A stretch of DNA of 64,000 bases, taken from CAYOZN01 sp964408455 (GTDB lineage: Bacteria; Planctomycetota; Phycisphaerae; UBA1845; UTPLA1). The first letter of the stretch is position 1. Each line of letters begins with the position of its first letter. The notes below the pieces were generated by a model that saw only the letters and a program-made list of their open reading frames with translations, was not told the origin of the DNA and ran no database searches. Below, in pieces: positions 49,950-59,467 of the stretch. The stretch covers positions 17,131 to 81,130 of the forward strand of contig CAYOZN010000028.1 in NCBI GenBank assembly GCA_964408455.1, given 5' to 3'. The translations under genes and the position numbers were made by a program.

Positions 49950-50564
49950 CTATTCTTCGGCCCGCTTCTCGGGCGGTGTGCTTCTTCTTTCGGTCAACCG
50001 TGCGGCACTGGTCTGGATCTCGCGCCACGTCGGTTCTTCGTCGATATAGCTCCAAAAGGCGTCATAGTTCTGGTCGACAACGCGGCAGAGCAGCGAGGCG
50101 CAGGCGTAGCGACCGACGACGAGGGCGATGGTCTCGCCCTCAAGCCGCTTTTTCACGATTCGCGCGAGGCCGGAGAGCAGGCGGTCCGTCAGCGCGGGCA
50201 CCGATTCGCCGTCCGGCGGTTCGATCGACAGCGGATCGGCCCGCCACTGGCGATGCACCTTTCCGAACCGCTCCCGGAAGTCGTCGAGCGCCAGCCCCTC
50301 CCACACGCCGAGATCAATCTCCCTGAACTCCTTGTGCGCCTTGCACTTGATGCGGTGCCGTTCGGCGATCAGTTCGGCCGTCTGCCGGGAGGGGGAGTCG
50401 TTGCCGCAATGAACGACGCCGGGGGCGAGGGGAACGATCGCTTCGGCGACGGCATTGGCCATGCGCAGCCCCGTCTCGTTGAGCGGCAGGTCCATGTCGC
50501 CGGCCATGCGTCCCTGGGCGTGCCAGTCGGTCTGTGCGGCGGGAATGAGGAGAATTCTGGTCAT
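49950..50564 (-). CDS. histidine-phosphatase-fold protein lacking the catalytic RHG
   Basis: A 204-aa protein matching the phosphoglycerate mutase / histidine phosphatase layout: MTRILLIPAAQTDWHAQGR, then DMDLPLNETGLRMANAV, SPSRQTAELIAE, FREIDLGVWEGLALDDF and PDGESVPALTDRLL. The RHGxT motif reads PAAQT, and the second active-site His segment, normally SHG, reads VVGRYACASLL. Both catalytic His residues appear lost. It is therefore likely a pseudophosphatase with a binding or regulatory role. It lies directly downstream of pgk on the same strand. Confidence 0.8.
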   Translation of the reverse strand: MTRILLIPAAQTDWHAQGRMAGDMDLPLNETGLRMANAVAEAIVPLAPGVVHCGNDSPSRQTAELIAERHRIKCKAHKEFREIDLGVWEGLALDDFRERFGKVHRQWRADPLSIEPPDGESVPALTDRLLSGLARIVKKRLEGETIALVVGRYACASLLCRVVDQNYDAFWSYIDEEPTWREIQTSAARLTERRSTPPEKRAEE

Positions 50565-50585
50565 CGGCGAGGTTCGGTCGGAAGA

Positions 50586-51830
50586 TCAGGCATCGTCGAG
50601 GATTTCGATGGTGTCGAACACCTTGCCTTCAAGAAACTCGAGACTGGCCCCGCCGCCGGTGGAGATATGCGTCATGCGCTGCGCCAGTCCGCATGCTTCC
50701 ACGGCCGCGGCCGAGTCTCCGCCGCCGATGATGGTGACGGCGCCGGCATCGGTCGCGCCGGCGAGTGCCGTGGCGATGGCCCTGGTGCCCGCGTCGAAGG
50801 GCGGCGTCTCGAACACGCCCATGGGGCCGTTCCAGATGGCCGTCCGCGCCTCTTCAATAATCCTGACGTACGTGGAAATGGTCACCGGGCCGATGTCCAG
50901 ACCCATCAAACCCTCGGGAATGGCGCCGGATGCAACGCGGGCGTCTGCGCCGGCCTCGAGCTTTGCGGCGCACACGTTGTCGATCGGCAGGCGCAGCTTG
51001 TCGCCGGCCTCCTTCAACAGCGATCCGGCCAGGTCGATCTTGTCGGCTTCGCAGAGGCTCTTTCCGACGGCCAATCCCCGCGCCGCCTGAAAGGTGTAGG
51101 CCATGGCGCCGCCGATGAGGATGCGATCGACTCTCGGCAGCAGGTTGCGGATGACGCCGATCTTGTCGCTGACCTTGGCGCCGCCGAGGATGGCAATGAA
51201 GGGCCGTTCGGGCTGATGCAGGGCTTCGCGAAGGAAACGCAGTTCGCGCTCGACCAGATCGCCGCAGACGCGTCGGCCCGGGCCGAGGATGCGCGGCACG
51301 TCGTACATGCTTGCATGGTTGCGATGGCAGGTGCCAAAGGCGTTGTTGCAGTAGATATCGCCGTGCTTCGATAGTGCCGTGGCAAAGGCATCAATCGCTG
51401 CGCGCTGCTCGGCAGTCGGCTTGCGGTCCGCGTTTTTCTTCGCCTTGTCGATCAGCGTCTCTTCGGGATGAAAGCGCAGATTCTCCAGCAGCACCACGCC
51501 GCCCGGGGCCAGGGCGGCGACCGCGGCGTCTGCCTCCGGGCCGATGCAGCCCTCGGCGAATGCGACCGGCTGGCCGATGAGTTCCGACAGGTGGGCGGCG
51601 ACGGGGCGGAGGCTGAATTGCGGATCCGGCTTCCCGTCCGGCCGGCCCAGGTGGCTCATCAGCACCAGCATGCCGCGGCGATCGATCACCGATCGAATCG
51701 CAGGGAGGCTCTTCACCACGCGACTGTCGTCGGTGATGCGGCCGTCCTCGAGCGGCACGTTGAAGTCGACGCGCATCAGCACGCGCCGGCCGTCCACGTC
51801 AGTTGCCTGTATCGACTTCTTGGCCACCAT
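50586..51830 (-). CDS. pgk: phosphoglycerate kinase
   Basis: A 414-aa glycolytic enzyme transferring phosphate from 1,3-bisphosphoglycerate to ADP. Clear motifs: VLMRVDFNVPLEDGRITDDSRVV, MLVLMSHLGRPDG, VLLENLRFHPEE, FGTCHRNHAS, FIAILGGAKVSDKIGV, IIEEARTAIWNGPMGVFE and the nucleotide loop IIGGGDSAAAVE. The start MVAKKS is preceded by AGGAG at perfect spacing. Its first 32 bases overlap the 3' end of the upstream pseudopilin gene, and a histidine-phosphatase-fold gene follows. Confidence 0.96.
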   Translation of the reverse strand: MVAKKSIQATDVDGRRVLMRVDFNVPLEDGRITDDSRVVKSLPAIRSVIDRRGMLVLMSHLGRPDGKPDPQFSLRPVAAHLSELIGQPVAFAEGCIGPEADAAVAALAPGGVVLLENLRFHPEETLIDKAKKNADRKPTAEQRAAIDAFATALSKHGDIYCNNAFGTCHRNHASMYDVPRILGPGRRVCGDLVERELRFLREALHQPERPFIAILGGAKVSDKIGVIRNLLPRVDRILIGGAMAYTFQAARGLAVGKSLCEADKIDLAGSLLKEAGDKLRLPIDNVCAAKLEAGADARVASGAIPEGLMGLDIGPVTISTYVRIIEEARTAIWNGPMGVFETPPFDAGTRAIATALAGATDAGAVTIIGGGDSAAAVEACGLAQRMTHISTGGGASLEFLEGKVFDTIEILDDA

Positions 51831-52434
51831 CTTTCTCCTGACGATCGTCCACGAATGCATCGCGGAGGACGTCGTGAATGGGAAAACCCTCCGGACCGGG
51901 ATCGTCGCTGCGAAGGTTGTTGCCTTCGGCGTCGGGCGTATTGGGGCCACCGAAATCCCGATCTGGACCGGCCGAAATGAAGATCGGACGGCCGCCGTTG
52001 GCGACGACGCGATGATCGCCGCCATCCGGCCCGACGTAGCGGAGCGGCGTGCCCCACGGGTCGACCAGGATGCGCGTCATACCCTCACGCCGCCACAAAT
52101 CGTCCGGAAAGGTATCCAGGATGTTGCGGGTTTTTTCCAGATCGAGCAGATCGGCCACCGCCGAAGCCGCATCCTCGTGGCCCCGAAGGACGGGATAGGC
52201 GCCGGTCGTGCGGCGATAACGCATCAGGGCCTCGTCCAGGTCCGACAGCATCCGGGTGCACAGATCGCGATGTGCGTTGTCGCGCAGGCTGTTCATCCAG
52301 CCCGTAAGCAGGAAGAGCGCCCCCGCGACCAGCAGGACCGCGATGGTCATCTCCACGAGCGTCATGGCGCGGCGAGATGCTGCGAGGGCCACTCGCCGGA
52401 CGCCGGCCGCATGAATCTGTTTTCGCGACGACAT
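51799..52434 (-). CDS. type II secretion-like pseudopilin, orphan
   Basis: A 211-aa prepilin-like protein. The N-terminal signal MSSRKQ...RRA|MTLVEMTIAVLLVAG has the conserved Glu at +5 after a cleavage site with Ala at -1. The globular part has 'PDDLWRREGMTRILVDPWGTPLRYVG' and 'ISAGPDRDFGGPNTPDAEG', reminiscent of GspG (DPWG.. and SAGPD). It is separate from the main secretion cluster and shares its 3' end with pgk. It should be cut by the prepilin peptidase and assembled at the inner membrane. Confidence 0.8.
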   Translation of the reverse strand: MSSRKQIHAAGVRRVALAASRRAMTLVEMTIAVLLVAGALFLLTGWMNSLRDNAHRDLCTRMLSDLDEALMRYRRTTGAYPVLRGHEDAASAVADLLDLEKTRNILDTFPDDLWRREGMTRILVDPWGTPLRYVGPDGGDHRVVANGGRPIFISAGPDRDFGGPNTPDAEGNNLRSDDPGPEGFPIHDVLRDAFVDDRQEKDGGQEVDTGN

Positions 52435-52606
52435 TGGTTTTGATCGTAGTCCGGGCAGCACGGCGGTCAAGCGAGGGCTGTCGCGCGCCCGTGGCGGGGA
52501 CCTGGCTGTTGCGGGCGCGTGGCGACGATCCGTGGCGATCGCGCCGGATGCGTGCGCTGGACGGCCACCGCGGCCTTTCGAGGGCAAGCCTTTATCGGAG
52601 CGATTC

Positions 52607-52635
52607 TTGCAATCGTCAACCGGGGCCACAATAAT
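52607..52635 (+). promoter_or_regulatory. candidate promoter
   Basis: TTGCAA (52607-52612), a 17-bp spacer and AATAAT (52630-52635) match -35 and -10 boxes at four and five of six positions. It lies about 75 bp before the zinc-ribbon gene at 52711. Confidence 0.45.
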
Positions 52636-52710
52636 TCCCTGATTCTACACGCCTTATCCGCCGACTTTGTGGGGTCGGTCTGCCCGCGATTACGACAGGA
52701 TGCACCGGAA

Positions 52711-53451
52711 ATGTCGATCGTCGTGAGTTGCAAATGCGGCAAGCGCTTCAAGGCCAAGGACAGCCTTGCCGGCAAACGCGTGCGCTGCCCCGGCTGCAAA
52801 CAGCCGGTGCGCGTGGGCGGGGGGGAAGACTCGGCGGCGGCGGTGGCGGCGGGCGCTCCGGCGAAGAAGGGGAAGAACAGCCCCGGCCGTCCGGACGTGA
52901 ACGAAGAGGCGGCACTGCTGCGATTTGAGGCGGCCCAGAAAAAGAAGCAGATGGACGCCGAGGCGGAGGCCGCCTATCGCGACGAGCAGAACAAGCTGAT
53001 CGAAAGCTACGACCAGCTGGTCGGCCGGACCAAGCCCAAGAAAAAAGACGGCGAAGAGACGCCGGCGAAGAAGGGGCAATTCACCGAGGGACCGATCAAG
53101 AAGCCCACGATCTTCACCAAGATTGCCGACCTTTTCGGCGTCATCTTTGCAAACCTGTTCGTTCGATATCTCATCATTGCGGCGCTACTGGGCGGTGCGG
53201 CGTACGGTAGCGTGATGCTGGTGCAGTTTCTCACCACGTACATGAAGCAGGAGACCACGCCGACGACGTCGAAGGATGATCAAATCAAGGAACTTGAGAA
53301 GCAGTGCCGGCAGGCCATTCTGGACGGGAACATCAGCCGGGCCCGCCGGCTGCTCGACGACATCCTCAAGATTGACGCCACGCGCGAACGCCATCGCAAT
53401 TACATCGATTTGAATAATCAGCTCAAACGCGCGATGGAGAAGAGGCGCTGA
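52711..53451 (+). CDS. zinc-ribbon, coiled-coil membrane protein
   Basis: A 246-aa protein. The N-terminal zinc ribbon CKCGKRFKAKDSLAGKRVRC is followed by PGCKQPVRV; then comes a charged, partly coiled region (AAQKKKQMDAEAEAAYRDEQNK), one membrane segment (LIIAALLGGAAYGSVMLVQF) at ~165, and a C-terminal helical segment (AILDGNISRARRLLDDILK). This ribbon ('CxCGkxFkak..lAGkrvrCPgC') is common in Planctomycetota proteins. Function unknown. It sits between two orphan pseudopilin genes and is read divergently. Confidence 0.75.
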   Translation: MSIVVSCKCGKRFKAKDSLAGKRVRCPGCKQPVRVGGGEDSAAAVAAGAPAKKGKNSPGRPDVNEEAALLRFEAAQKKKQMDAEAEAAYRDEQNKLIESYDQLVGRTKPKKKDGEETPAKKGQFTEGPIKKPTIFTKIADLFGVIFANLFVRYLIIAALLGGAAYGSVMLVQFLTTYMKQETTPTTSKDDQIKELEKQCRQAILDGNISRARRLLDDILKIDATRERHRNYIDLNNQLKRAMEKRR

Positions 53452-53747
53452 GCCTCGTCGACGGAAGTGCCCCACGGTTTTCCCGGGGAGTCCGCCACGA
53501 CAACCTTCGCGGCAACTCATCCACTAAAGCGTGCGTTTATTTATACCGGGATAATGATCCACGCGGGCGGCGATGCGCGTTGACGGTGCGGCAGCGGTTC
53601 GGCGGACCTTGTACCAGGCCGCATTGCAGATGCCATCGACGCAATCGGCAGCAAACAAAAAAGCGTCGTGCGACAGGTGCCGCACGACGCTTTGTTCATA
53701 CTGCGAGTTTCCAGCCAGGCCGCGGGCGGCGGTGACCGGAAGGGCGA
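53452..53747. other. intergenic region, terminator only
   Basis: About 300 bp between convergent genes. Apart from the terminator at 53655-53690 and an A/T-rich stretch around 53535-53555 I see no gene or repeat. Confidence 0.5.
53655..53690 (-). terminator. Rho-independent terminator after orphan pseudopilin
   Basis: GCGTCGTGCG (53663-53672) pairs perfectly with CGCACGACGC (53681-53690). On the minus strand it is followed by TTTTTTG. It lies about 58 bp after the pseudopilin stop at 53748. Confidence 0.9.
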
Positions 53748-54728
53748 TCAGCGCTCGGTCGAGAGGACCTCGAAGTTCGCGATGTCGTCGAGATTGCCAT
53801 ACACGCCGTCGCGGCCGGCGCTCAGGATAATGAAGCGGTCGGACTTGACGGGCCGGGGAATGTTAATCAGGAGTGGATTAACGCGATCGTATGTAGTCGA
53901 GCGAATCGAGCGGATGAACTCCGCGAAGTTGTTGTCCAATGCATCCTGGTTGGTGGGGGTGCCCTGAGTCCATGCCTGATCGGCTTGGTTGATCTTGTGG
54001 GGATTGCCGGCGCCGGTATAGCTGGTGAACATGAAGTTGTCGCGGCCGTCATAGACGCCGTCGCCCACGTTGGTGCCGATGGCGGTCTGGATGATGGGGG
54101 CATTCTGCGACGCCGTCGGCGAGGCACGATAATAGAGAATCGGCCAGCCGAACTTGTCGCGGAAGACGCGGCAGACCAGGGGATTGCTCTCGTTCGGGCC
54201 GCTGCGCTCGGGCTGCGTGATGCCGGGGATGACGCCGGCCTGGTCCTCGGGCGGCTCGCTCAGCGACGTCACGTCGATGCCATCGACCGGGATGTAGGGC
54301 TGGCGGCGGTCGTTATCCGCACTCCAGCGGTCATAGCTCGTAGGGTTGCCGGCCGGACCCACGAGCGGCGCACGCGGGTCGTATCCGAGGAAGTCTCGGC
54401 CGACGAGGGCATCGAGCAGGATGTGCGCGCCCTGGTTGATGTCGTTCGGATTCGTGCCGACTTCCCATGCCTGGAGCTCGGCACCGGGGTTCAGCGTGTT
54501 ATCGGCGTAAAGAATCGCATTGGAAGGCGGATACTCGTTTTCGTCGGCCACGAAGGCCTCGAGGCCGACAGACATGGCATTGATCTGCGCCTTGATGGCC
54601 GTCGCCGTCGCGCGGTTTCGCGCGGCGGAAAGGGCAGGCGTCAGGATGCCGATGAGGATGACGATGATGGCCATCACCGTCAGCAACTCGATGAGCGTAA
54701 AAGCTCTGCGTCTGGTCCGGTCGTGCAT
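53748..54728 (-). CDS. type II secretion-like pseudopilin
   Basis: A 326-aa prepilin-like protein. MHDRTRRRA|FTLIELLTVMAIIVILIGILTP is a textbook N-terminal signal and helix, with Ala at -1 and Glu at +5. The globular part includes 'VFRDKFGWPILYYRASPTA' and 'RFIILSAGRDGVYGNLDDIANF', a GspG-like end with a Ca-site-like Asp cluster. The strong Shine-Dalgarno GGAGGA precedes it. It is downstream of the gspK-like gene but 430 bp away, so it is separately transcribed. Confidence 0.85.
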   Translation of the reverse strand: MHDRTRRRAFTLIELLTVMAIIVILIGILTPALSAARNRATATAIKAQINAMSVGLEAFVADENEYPPSNAILYADNTLNPGAELQAWEVGTNPNDINQGAHILLDALVGRDFLGYDPRAPLVGPAGNPTSYDRWSADNDRRQPYIPVDGIDVTSLSEPPEDQAGVIPGITQPERSGPNESNPLVCRVFRDKFGWPILYYRASPTASQNAPIIQTAIGTNVGDGVYDGRDNFMFTSYTGAGNPHKINQADQAWTQGTPTNQDALDNNFAEFIRSIRSTTYDRVNPLLINIPRPVKSDRFIILSAGRDGVYGNLDDIANFEVLSTER

Positions 54729-55156
54729 GATTGCGTTCCTCCGCTGGAAACAGAATGAAGGTATGAATGCCTTGACCGCCGCCCCCGACCAGCGGTGTAA
54801 TCCATACCATTCTAACCCCCGCAGGGGCCGGGGTAAAGCAATATCGCGGAATAACTTACGGGGCCCTGGCTCGCCACCGCCGTCCGAATCACAACGGACC
54901 CGCGATCCTTTTCCAATGTCGTTTCTCGCGACGTTTCCATATGCCTTTCCGCAAAAGGCCTCTCAGATTCTCCAGGGCGGCTTGCGAAGGCCGGATGCTC
55001 CCATAAGCCCCGTAACGGTGCCATGGGCTCGACCAGGCCCCCGCTCCGGCGAGAGGCGGCTGCGGGGCGGTGGCCTTTTCCCGCCACGCCGCGTGCTTCT
55101 GGCCGGGAGGCTCGCCCAATGGTGGGTGCTGCCGGGGGCAATGCGCCTGGCAGCGG
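54729..55156. other. intergenic region without a supported gene
   Basis: 428 bp between the gspK-like stop and the orphan pseudopilin start. It should contain the promoter of the pseudopilin (minus strand). No repeat or coding frame is convincing. The small ORFs have no recognisable features. Confidence 0.45.
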
Positions 55157-58100
55157 CTATTTCGTGTCGTCCACGTAACTCCCATCGCGGCGGACAAGGA
55201 TTCGCGGGGGAATCGGCTTGTCGCGCAGGCCGCCCGGCAGGATCTCGTCGAAGCACACGCTGCGATCGAGCGTAACTTGGGCGCGATGGACGTAATTCCC
55301 GTCCTCGTCGATCAGCACGATGTAGGCCGTGAAGACGTCGGAACGGGTGGCGTACAGGTTGGTCAGGCGGGCATAGTAGGCGTCACGGCCGCGGATGCCG
55401 GCACCATCGAAGGGATCGCTCTGCACCTGGTTGACGCTGCCGGTGAAGGCGGCGGCGGCGCGAATCGGAACGAAGTCGGCATTCTGGGAGTCGCGGCGAT
55501 AGCGGAAGTCCGGTGAAAACGGGCTGGCATGGCCGGGGGTGCCCAGGCTGTGCTCGATGTCGTTGGGATCGGTCTGTACGGTGTGATAGGTCAGCGCCAG
55601 ATTGCCGCGCGGCGAGAGGCGATCGATGCGGAAGGCATCGTTCCGGGTGCCGAGGGCGTCGATCATCTTGTTTTCGTTGATCTCGGCCAGCTCGGCGACC
55701 GAGGCAAAGGCCTTGCGATCGGTGACGGTGGTGCTGGCGCCGATGCCGCTCAGGACCTTACGCTGGGCAATCGCCACGGTGGCGGGGCCGCCGTTGGCGC
55801 CCTGGCGCAATCGCAGCGGCACCGGGCGATCGTCGCGGAGGGCGATGATGGCGCTGGCGAAATCGTGGTAGAAGCCGGGCGCTGCGCCGTTGAAGGAGCC
55901 CGCGGGGTCCTGAAGGCCAGTGGCGTCGTAGAAGACGAGTTCGGGCGAAGCGGGCAACAACGACATGTGCGGGCCGCTGCGCAGGACGGTGGCCGGGGCG
56001 GTGTTGAGATTGGGCAGGCCGGCACGGGCGAAGCGAACGTCCGCGGCCTCGGTGGGATCGTCCAGATCGAAGAGGCCGTCGCCGTCGTTATCAATGGCGT
56101 CGAACAGGTGGCTGCTGGTGGTGAAGTAGTCGAACAGGCGCCAGGTCCACGGGGCGCTGGGACTGCTGCCGACGCGGCGGGCGCCGAAGAAGTCGACCCG
56201 GCCGGCGGCGACGCGATCCTCGGTGTTGGGCGGAAGATCGCCCGGGGCCGCGTTGTTCAGGATACGGGCGAGGACGTCGGTGGGGGCCAGGTCCTCGGCG
56301 GCCGCGCCGAATGCCGTGGCCATGACGCTGTCGACGGCGCCGATCATGAACAGCTTGCCCAGCTCGCCGACGGAGTCGAATGCCTCGTACGGCAGGCCCG
56401 AGGCAAAGCCGGGCGCCAGCGTGTTGGCACTGGTGGGGAACAACGGTTCGCCGTTGGCGGTGGCGGCATTGGTCAGGGCCGGCCAGACCGACTCGGGGAT
56501 GTTGTCGTTCAGCTGGTTGAGCACATCGTTGGGTCTGCCCAGGGAGCGGTTGTGAGGAACGCCGCCGGCCCCGGGAAGGCCGCCGACCAGCGACTCCGAA
56601 TAGACCTGCCAGGCGGTGGTGAAGCGCCAGCCCTTGGTGCTGCGGCGAAGGGAGAAGCCGCGCTGCGTCCCGGGCGGCAGATTGCCGGGCGGGCGGCGGG
56701 CCCAGCTGCCGGCGCCGCTGGGCGTATCGCCGGCAAGGCTGCCGCCGGAGTTGGCGGGATCGATCCGGTCGAGGACGTGGTTCAGCGGATCGTCGAACGT
56801 CCCGGTCGGCGACCAGACCAGCTCGAGCGCGCCGCCGCCGTCGTTGGCGATGGTCAGGCCGTCGTTGAAGAAGCCGCGCGCCTGAAAGGTGGGATCGTTG
56901 ATGATGGAGGCCGGTGCGGCGCTTCTGTTGCCGCAGAACACGTAATAGGTACCGTGATCGGCATCGGCGACGGCGTTGATATCGACCGGGCCGCCATCCA
57001 GCGTGGAGGCCGGCAGGTTGTTGGTGACCTGGAGGAACGTGTTGAGGGGCAACAACGTGTTGGGCAGGTCGGGCCGGCGGAAGTAGAGATTGTCGGTGGA
57101 GAGCACCCAACCCGGCGGCACGAACAGCTCGAAGGCGTAGAACCACTGGTCCGGGCCGGTTCCGCCGGGACCGGGATTGGTGCCGATGGGGCCCGAAGGC
57201 GGAGCGGACGAATCGCCGACGGTGAGATGGGCGTAGGCCTCGGTGAAGAAGGGCTGCTTCTCGACGCCGAAAACAAAGAGCGGCGGATTGGTGTTTGGCC
57301 ACTGGACGATGGTGGGCACGCTGTCGCTGTCGCGATAGTCGGCCAGGTTGGCGGCGAACTGCCAGGCGAAGTACTCGCGCATGGGCACGCTGATGACGGG
57401 GCTGTTGAGCGGCACGCCCTGCACGCTCGGCACGCCGTCAAGTGCCAGGAACATGGCAGCAGCGGCGAAGCGCACGAAGTCGGCCCGGGCGGAGACGGCG
57501 TCGGCCGGATTGCTCATGTTGAGATCGACGGGATTGACGCGCGCCCACTCGGCCGGGAAGCGGACGCCGCCGGCCGAGGAATCGACGATGAAACGGCCAA
57601 AGAGCGAGCCGCCGCCGGTGGGAATGGCGGGATCGGATGCCAGCTCGGGATTTCTCGCGGCGTCGATCAGCACCGGCCAGTTCATGCCGAGGGCCCAGAG
57701 CTGCCGCAGGCGGATATCGAGGGCCGTGTCGTTGGGGCCGGGCGTGACGACCACGCTGGGCATGGTGCCGGACAGGATGTTGGGCGGCATCTGGACGGCG
57801 CGGCTTGCGGTGGTGAGAAGCGGCCGGCGGACGAACCACGACTCGTCCTCGTCGAGCAGCTTGCGGGCGCCGATGTGATTGTTGATGTCGGTGTAGCCCT
57901 CGTAGGTGCCCGCGACGCCGGCGGGCTGATAGTCGAAGTTGAAGCGGTTCCAGCGCGGCGACTGTGCATCGTCGTAGCTGTAGGCCATCGAGTTGGGATT
58001 GTCGACGACGGACCGGTTCCAGAGGAGCGTGTTGCGCAGGGCGCGGTCGAGATTGCTGTAATCGCCGGCGACGGCGGCATTCTCGCCGATGCGATCGTAG

Positions 58101-59467
58101 GGTACGAGCATGAAGCGGTGCCGCAGGGATGACTCTTCGCGGAGATCGAAGGGGAAGTACTGGCGGAGCGTCTGCGGCCGGCCGCCGATCAGGGTGCGGC
58201 GCACGACGTCGGCGTCGTAGAACAGCGGATCGGGCGCGGCGCTGTTGTCGCGGCGGGCCATGGCGTTGCCGGCACGATTGGCCTCCAGCCAGTCATCCCG
58301 GTGCAGCACGCCGTCCATGTAGAATTCGGTGGCGCTGCGGCCGCGGCGCTGGTGCCAGGACATCTGCTCGTCGAAGGTGAGTGAGCCATCCGGCTGGACC
58401 ATGGCCGAGGCCGCGTTCAGGTCCAGCATGGCGGCGTGGTCGACGATGCGGACGGCGGCATATAGCGCGCCGGGGCCGTTGGGATCGGCTGTATCCATCT
58501 GAAGGACGAAGCTGATCGGCGAATCGGGGATGCCGTCGCCATCGGCGTCGTACAGATCGGGAACACCGTCCGCGTTGGTATCGAAGTAGGGGAATTGCGG
58601 CTGAAGGCCGGGCACGACGCCCCCGGAAGCCAGGGCCGACGCCAATGCGGTGCCATGATCGGCATGCTGCCAGATCGACCGGCCCAGACGAATGCTCACG
58701 TTGGTCGTGGAGCCCGGGATCATCGTCGTCGGCAGGAAACCGGTCGAAGAAAAGACGGTGCCGGGCGTCTGGACCACGGGTGTCTGGATGATGCCGATGT
58801 GCTCGAGCTGAGGGAACTGGCCATATTGCACCAGCCCTGCGCCGGGGGTGCGGAAGTTGTCGGCCCAGACGAACGGATTGGAGGCCGTGGGCAGCAGAAT
58901 ATCGATGCCGGGATAGGAGACGTGCGGCCAGACCAGCACGTCCTGTTCGAATTCGGTGGCGACGCCGTTGTTGACGGCGACGGTGCCGACGTAGCGGGGC
59001 AGCAGATCGGCAAGCCAGCGATCGTGAATGCCGGGCTTGTCCCACGGCTCGTTGTTCTCGCGCAGACCCTGCTGATTTACGACGGAGGGGAATGGCGCGT
59101 TGCCCGACAGCGGGCGATTGGGATCGCCGATGCTGAGAGCCAGATCGCCAAGCACGTCGTTGCGGAGAATGTCGCTGATCTGGCGGACGGCGCCGTCGGC
59201 GCCGGCCTCGATCGAAGTGGCGTTCGAGTCCTGCACAACGCGGCGGAATTCGCCGTGCGTCTTGGCGATGAGCAAGAGGCCCACGAGGGCCAGTAGCGTG
59301 AGGATGCCCAGCACGAAGATCATGACCGAGGCGCGCCGCCGGCGGCGATGCGCGCGGGCCGGTCCCGTCAGGGCAGCGGTCGATCGAGTTGTCGTCGTGC
59401 ACGGTTGCATCGGGCGTGTACTCCCGTTCTCAAATTCCGGCTTCGGCCGGCGCATCGCAGGTGTCAT
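55157..59467 (-). CDS. gspK: GspK-like giant secretion protein
   Basis: A 1436-aa protein at the K position of the cluster. A basic stretch (ARAHRRRRRAS) and one long helix (VMIFVLGILTLLALVGLLLIA, ~45-70) are followed by a very long extracytoplasmic part. GspK proteins are usually ~320 residues, so this is over four times longer. It contains type-3-thrombospondin-like calcium loops (DTNADGVPDLYDADGDGIPD; DNDGDGLFDLDDPTE) and 'LPNLNTAPATVLR', which matches the helix-hairpin 'iNvNTAp..vL' of GspK. Its ATG overlaps the gspJ-like stop. Confidence 0.75.
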   Translation of the reverse strand: MTPAMRRPKPEFENGSTRPMQPCTTTTRSTAALTGPARAHRRRRRASVMIFVLGILTLLALVGLLLIAKTHGEFRRVVQDSNATSIEAGADGAVRQISDILRNDVLGDLALSIGDPNRPLSGNAPFPSVVNQQGLRENNEPWDKPGIHDRWLADLLPRYVGTVAVNNGVATEFEQDVLVWPHVSYPGIDILLPTASNPFVWADNFRTPGAGLVQYGQFPQLEHIGIIQTPVVQTPGTVFSSTGFLPTTMIPGSTTNVSIRLGRSIWQHADHGTALASALASGGVVPGLQPQFPYFDTNADGVPDLYDADGDGIPDSPISFVLQMDTADPNGPGALYAAVRIVDHAAMLDLNAASAMVQPDGSLTFDEQMSWHQRRGRSATEFYMDGVLHRDDWLEANRAGNAMARRDNSAAPDPLFYDADVVRRTLIGGRPQTLRQYFPFDLREESSLRHRFMLVPYDRIGENAAVAGDYSNLDRALRNTLLWNRSVVDNPNSMAYSYDDAQSPRWNRFNFDYQPAGVAGTYEGYTDINNHIGARKLLDEDESWFVRRPLLTTASRAVQMPPNILSGTMPSVVVTPGPNDTALDIRLRQLWALGMNWPVLIDAARNPELASDPAIPTGGGSLFGRFIVDSSAGGVRFPAEWARVNPVDLNMSNPADAVSARADFVRFAAAAMFLALDGVPSVQGVPLNSPVISVPMREYFAWQFAANLADYRDSDSVPTIVQWPNTNPPLFVFGVEKQPFFTEAYAHLTVGDSSAPPSGPIGTNPGPGGTGPDQWFYAFELFVPPGWVLSTDNLYFRRPDLPNTLLPLNTFLQVTNNLPASTLDGGPVDINAVADADHGTYYVFCGNRSAAPASIINDPTFQARGFFNDGLTIANDGGGALELVWSPTGTFDDPLNHVLDRIDPANSGGSLAGDTPSGAGSWARRPPGNLPPGTQRGFSLRRSTKGWRFTTAWQVYSESLVGGLPGAGGVPHNRSLGRPNDVLNQLNDNIPESVWPALTNAATANGEPLFPTSANTLAPGFASGLPYEAFDSVGELGKLFMIGAVDSVMATAFGAAAEDLAPTDVLARILNNAAPGDLPPNTEDRVAAGRVDFFGARRVGSSPSAPWTWRLFDYFTTSSHLFDAIDNDGDGLFDLDDPTEAADVRFARAGLPNLNTAPATVLRSGPHMSLLPASPELVFYDATGLQDPAGSFNGAAPGFYHDFASAIIALRDDRPVPLRLRQGANGGPATVAIAQRKVLSGIGASTTVTDRKAFASVAELAEINENKMIDALGTRNDAFRIDRLSPRGNLALTYHTVQTDPNDIEHSLGTPGHASPFSPDFRYRRDSQNADFVPIRAAAAFTGSVNQVQSDPFDGAGIRGRDAYYARLTNLYATRSDVFTAYIVLIDEDGNYVHRAQVTLDRSVCFDEILPGGLRDKPIPPRILVRRDGSYVDDTK

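Noticed and set aside
55529..58132. 867-codon plus-strand frame
   Set aside because: It is antisense to the gspK-like gene; repetitive Gly/Ala/Arg composition and no start context.
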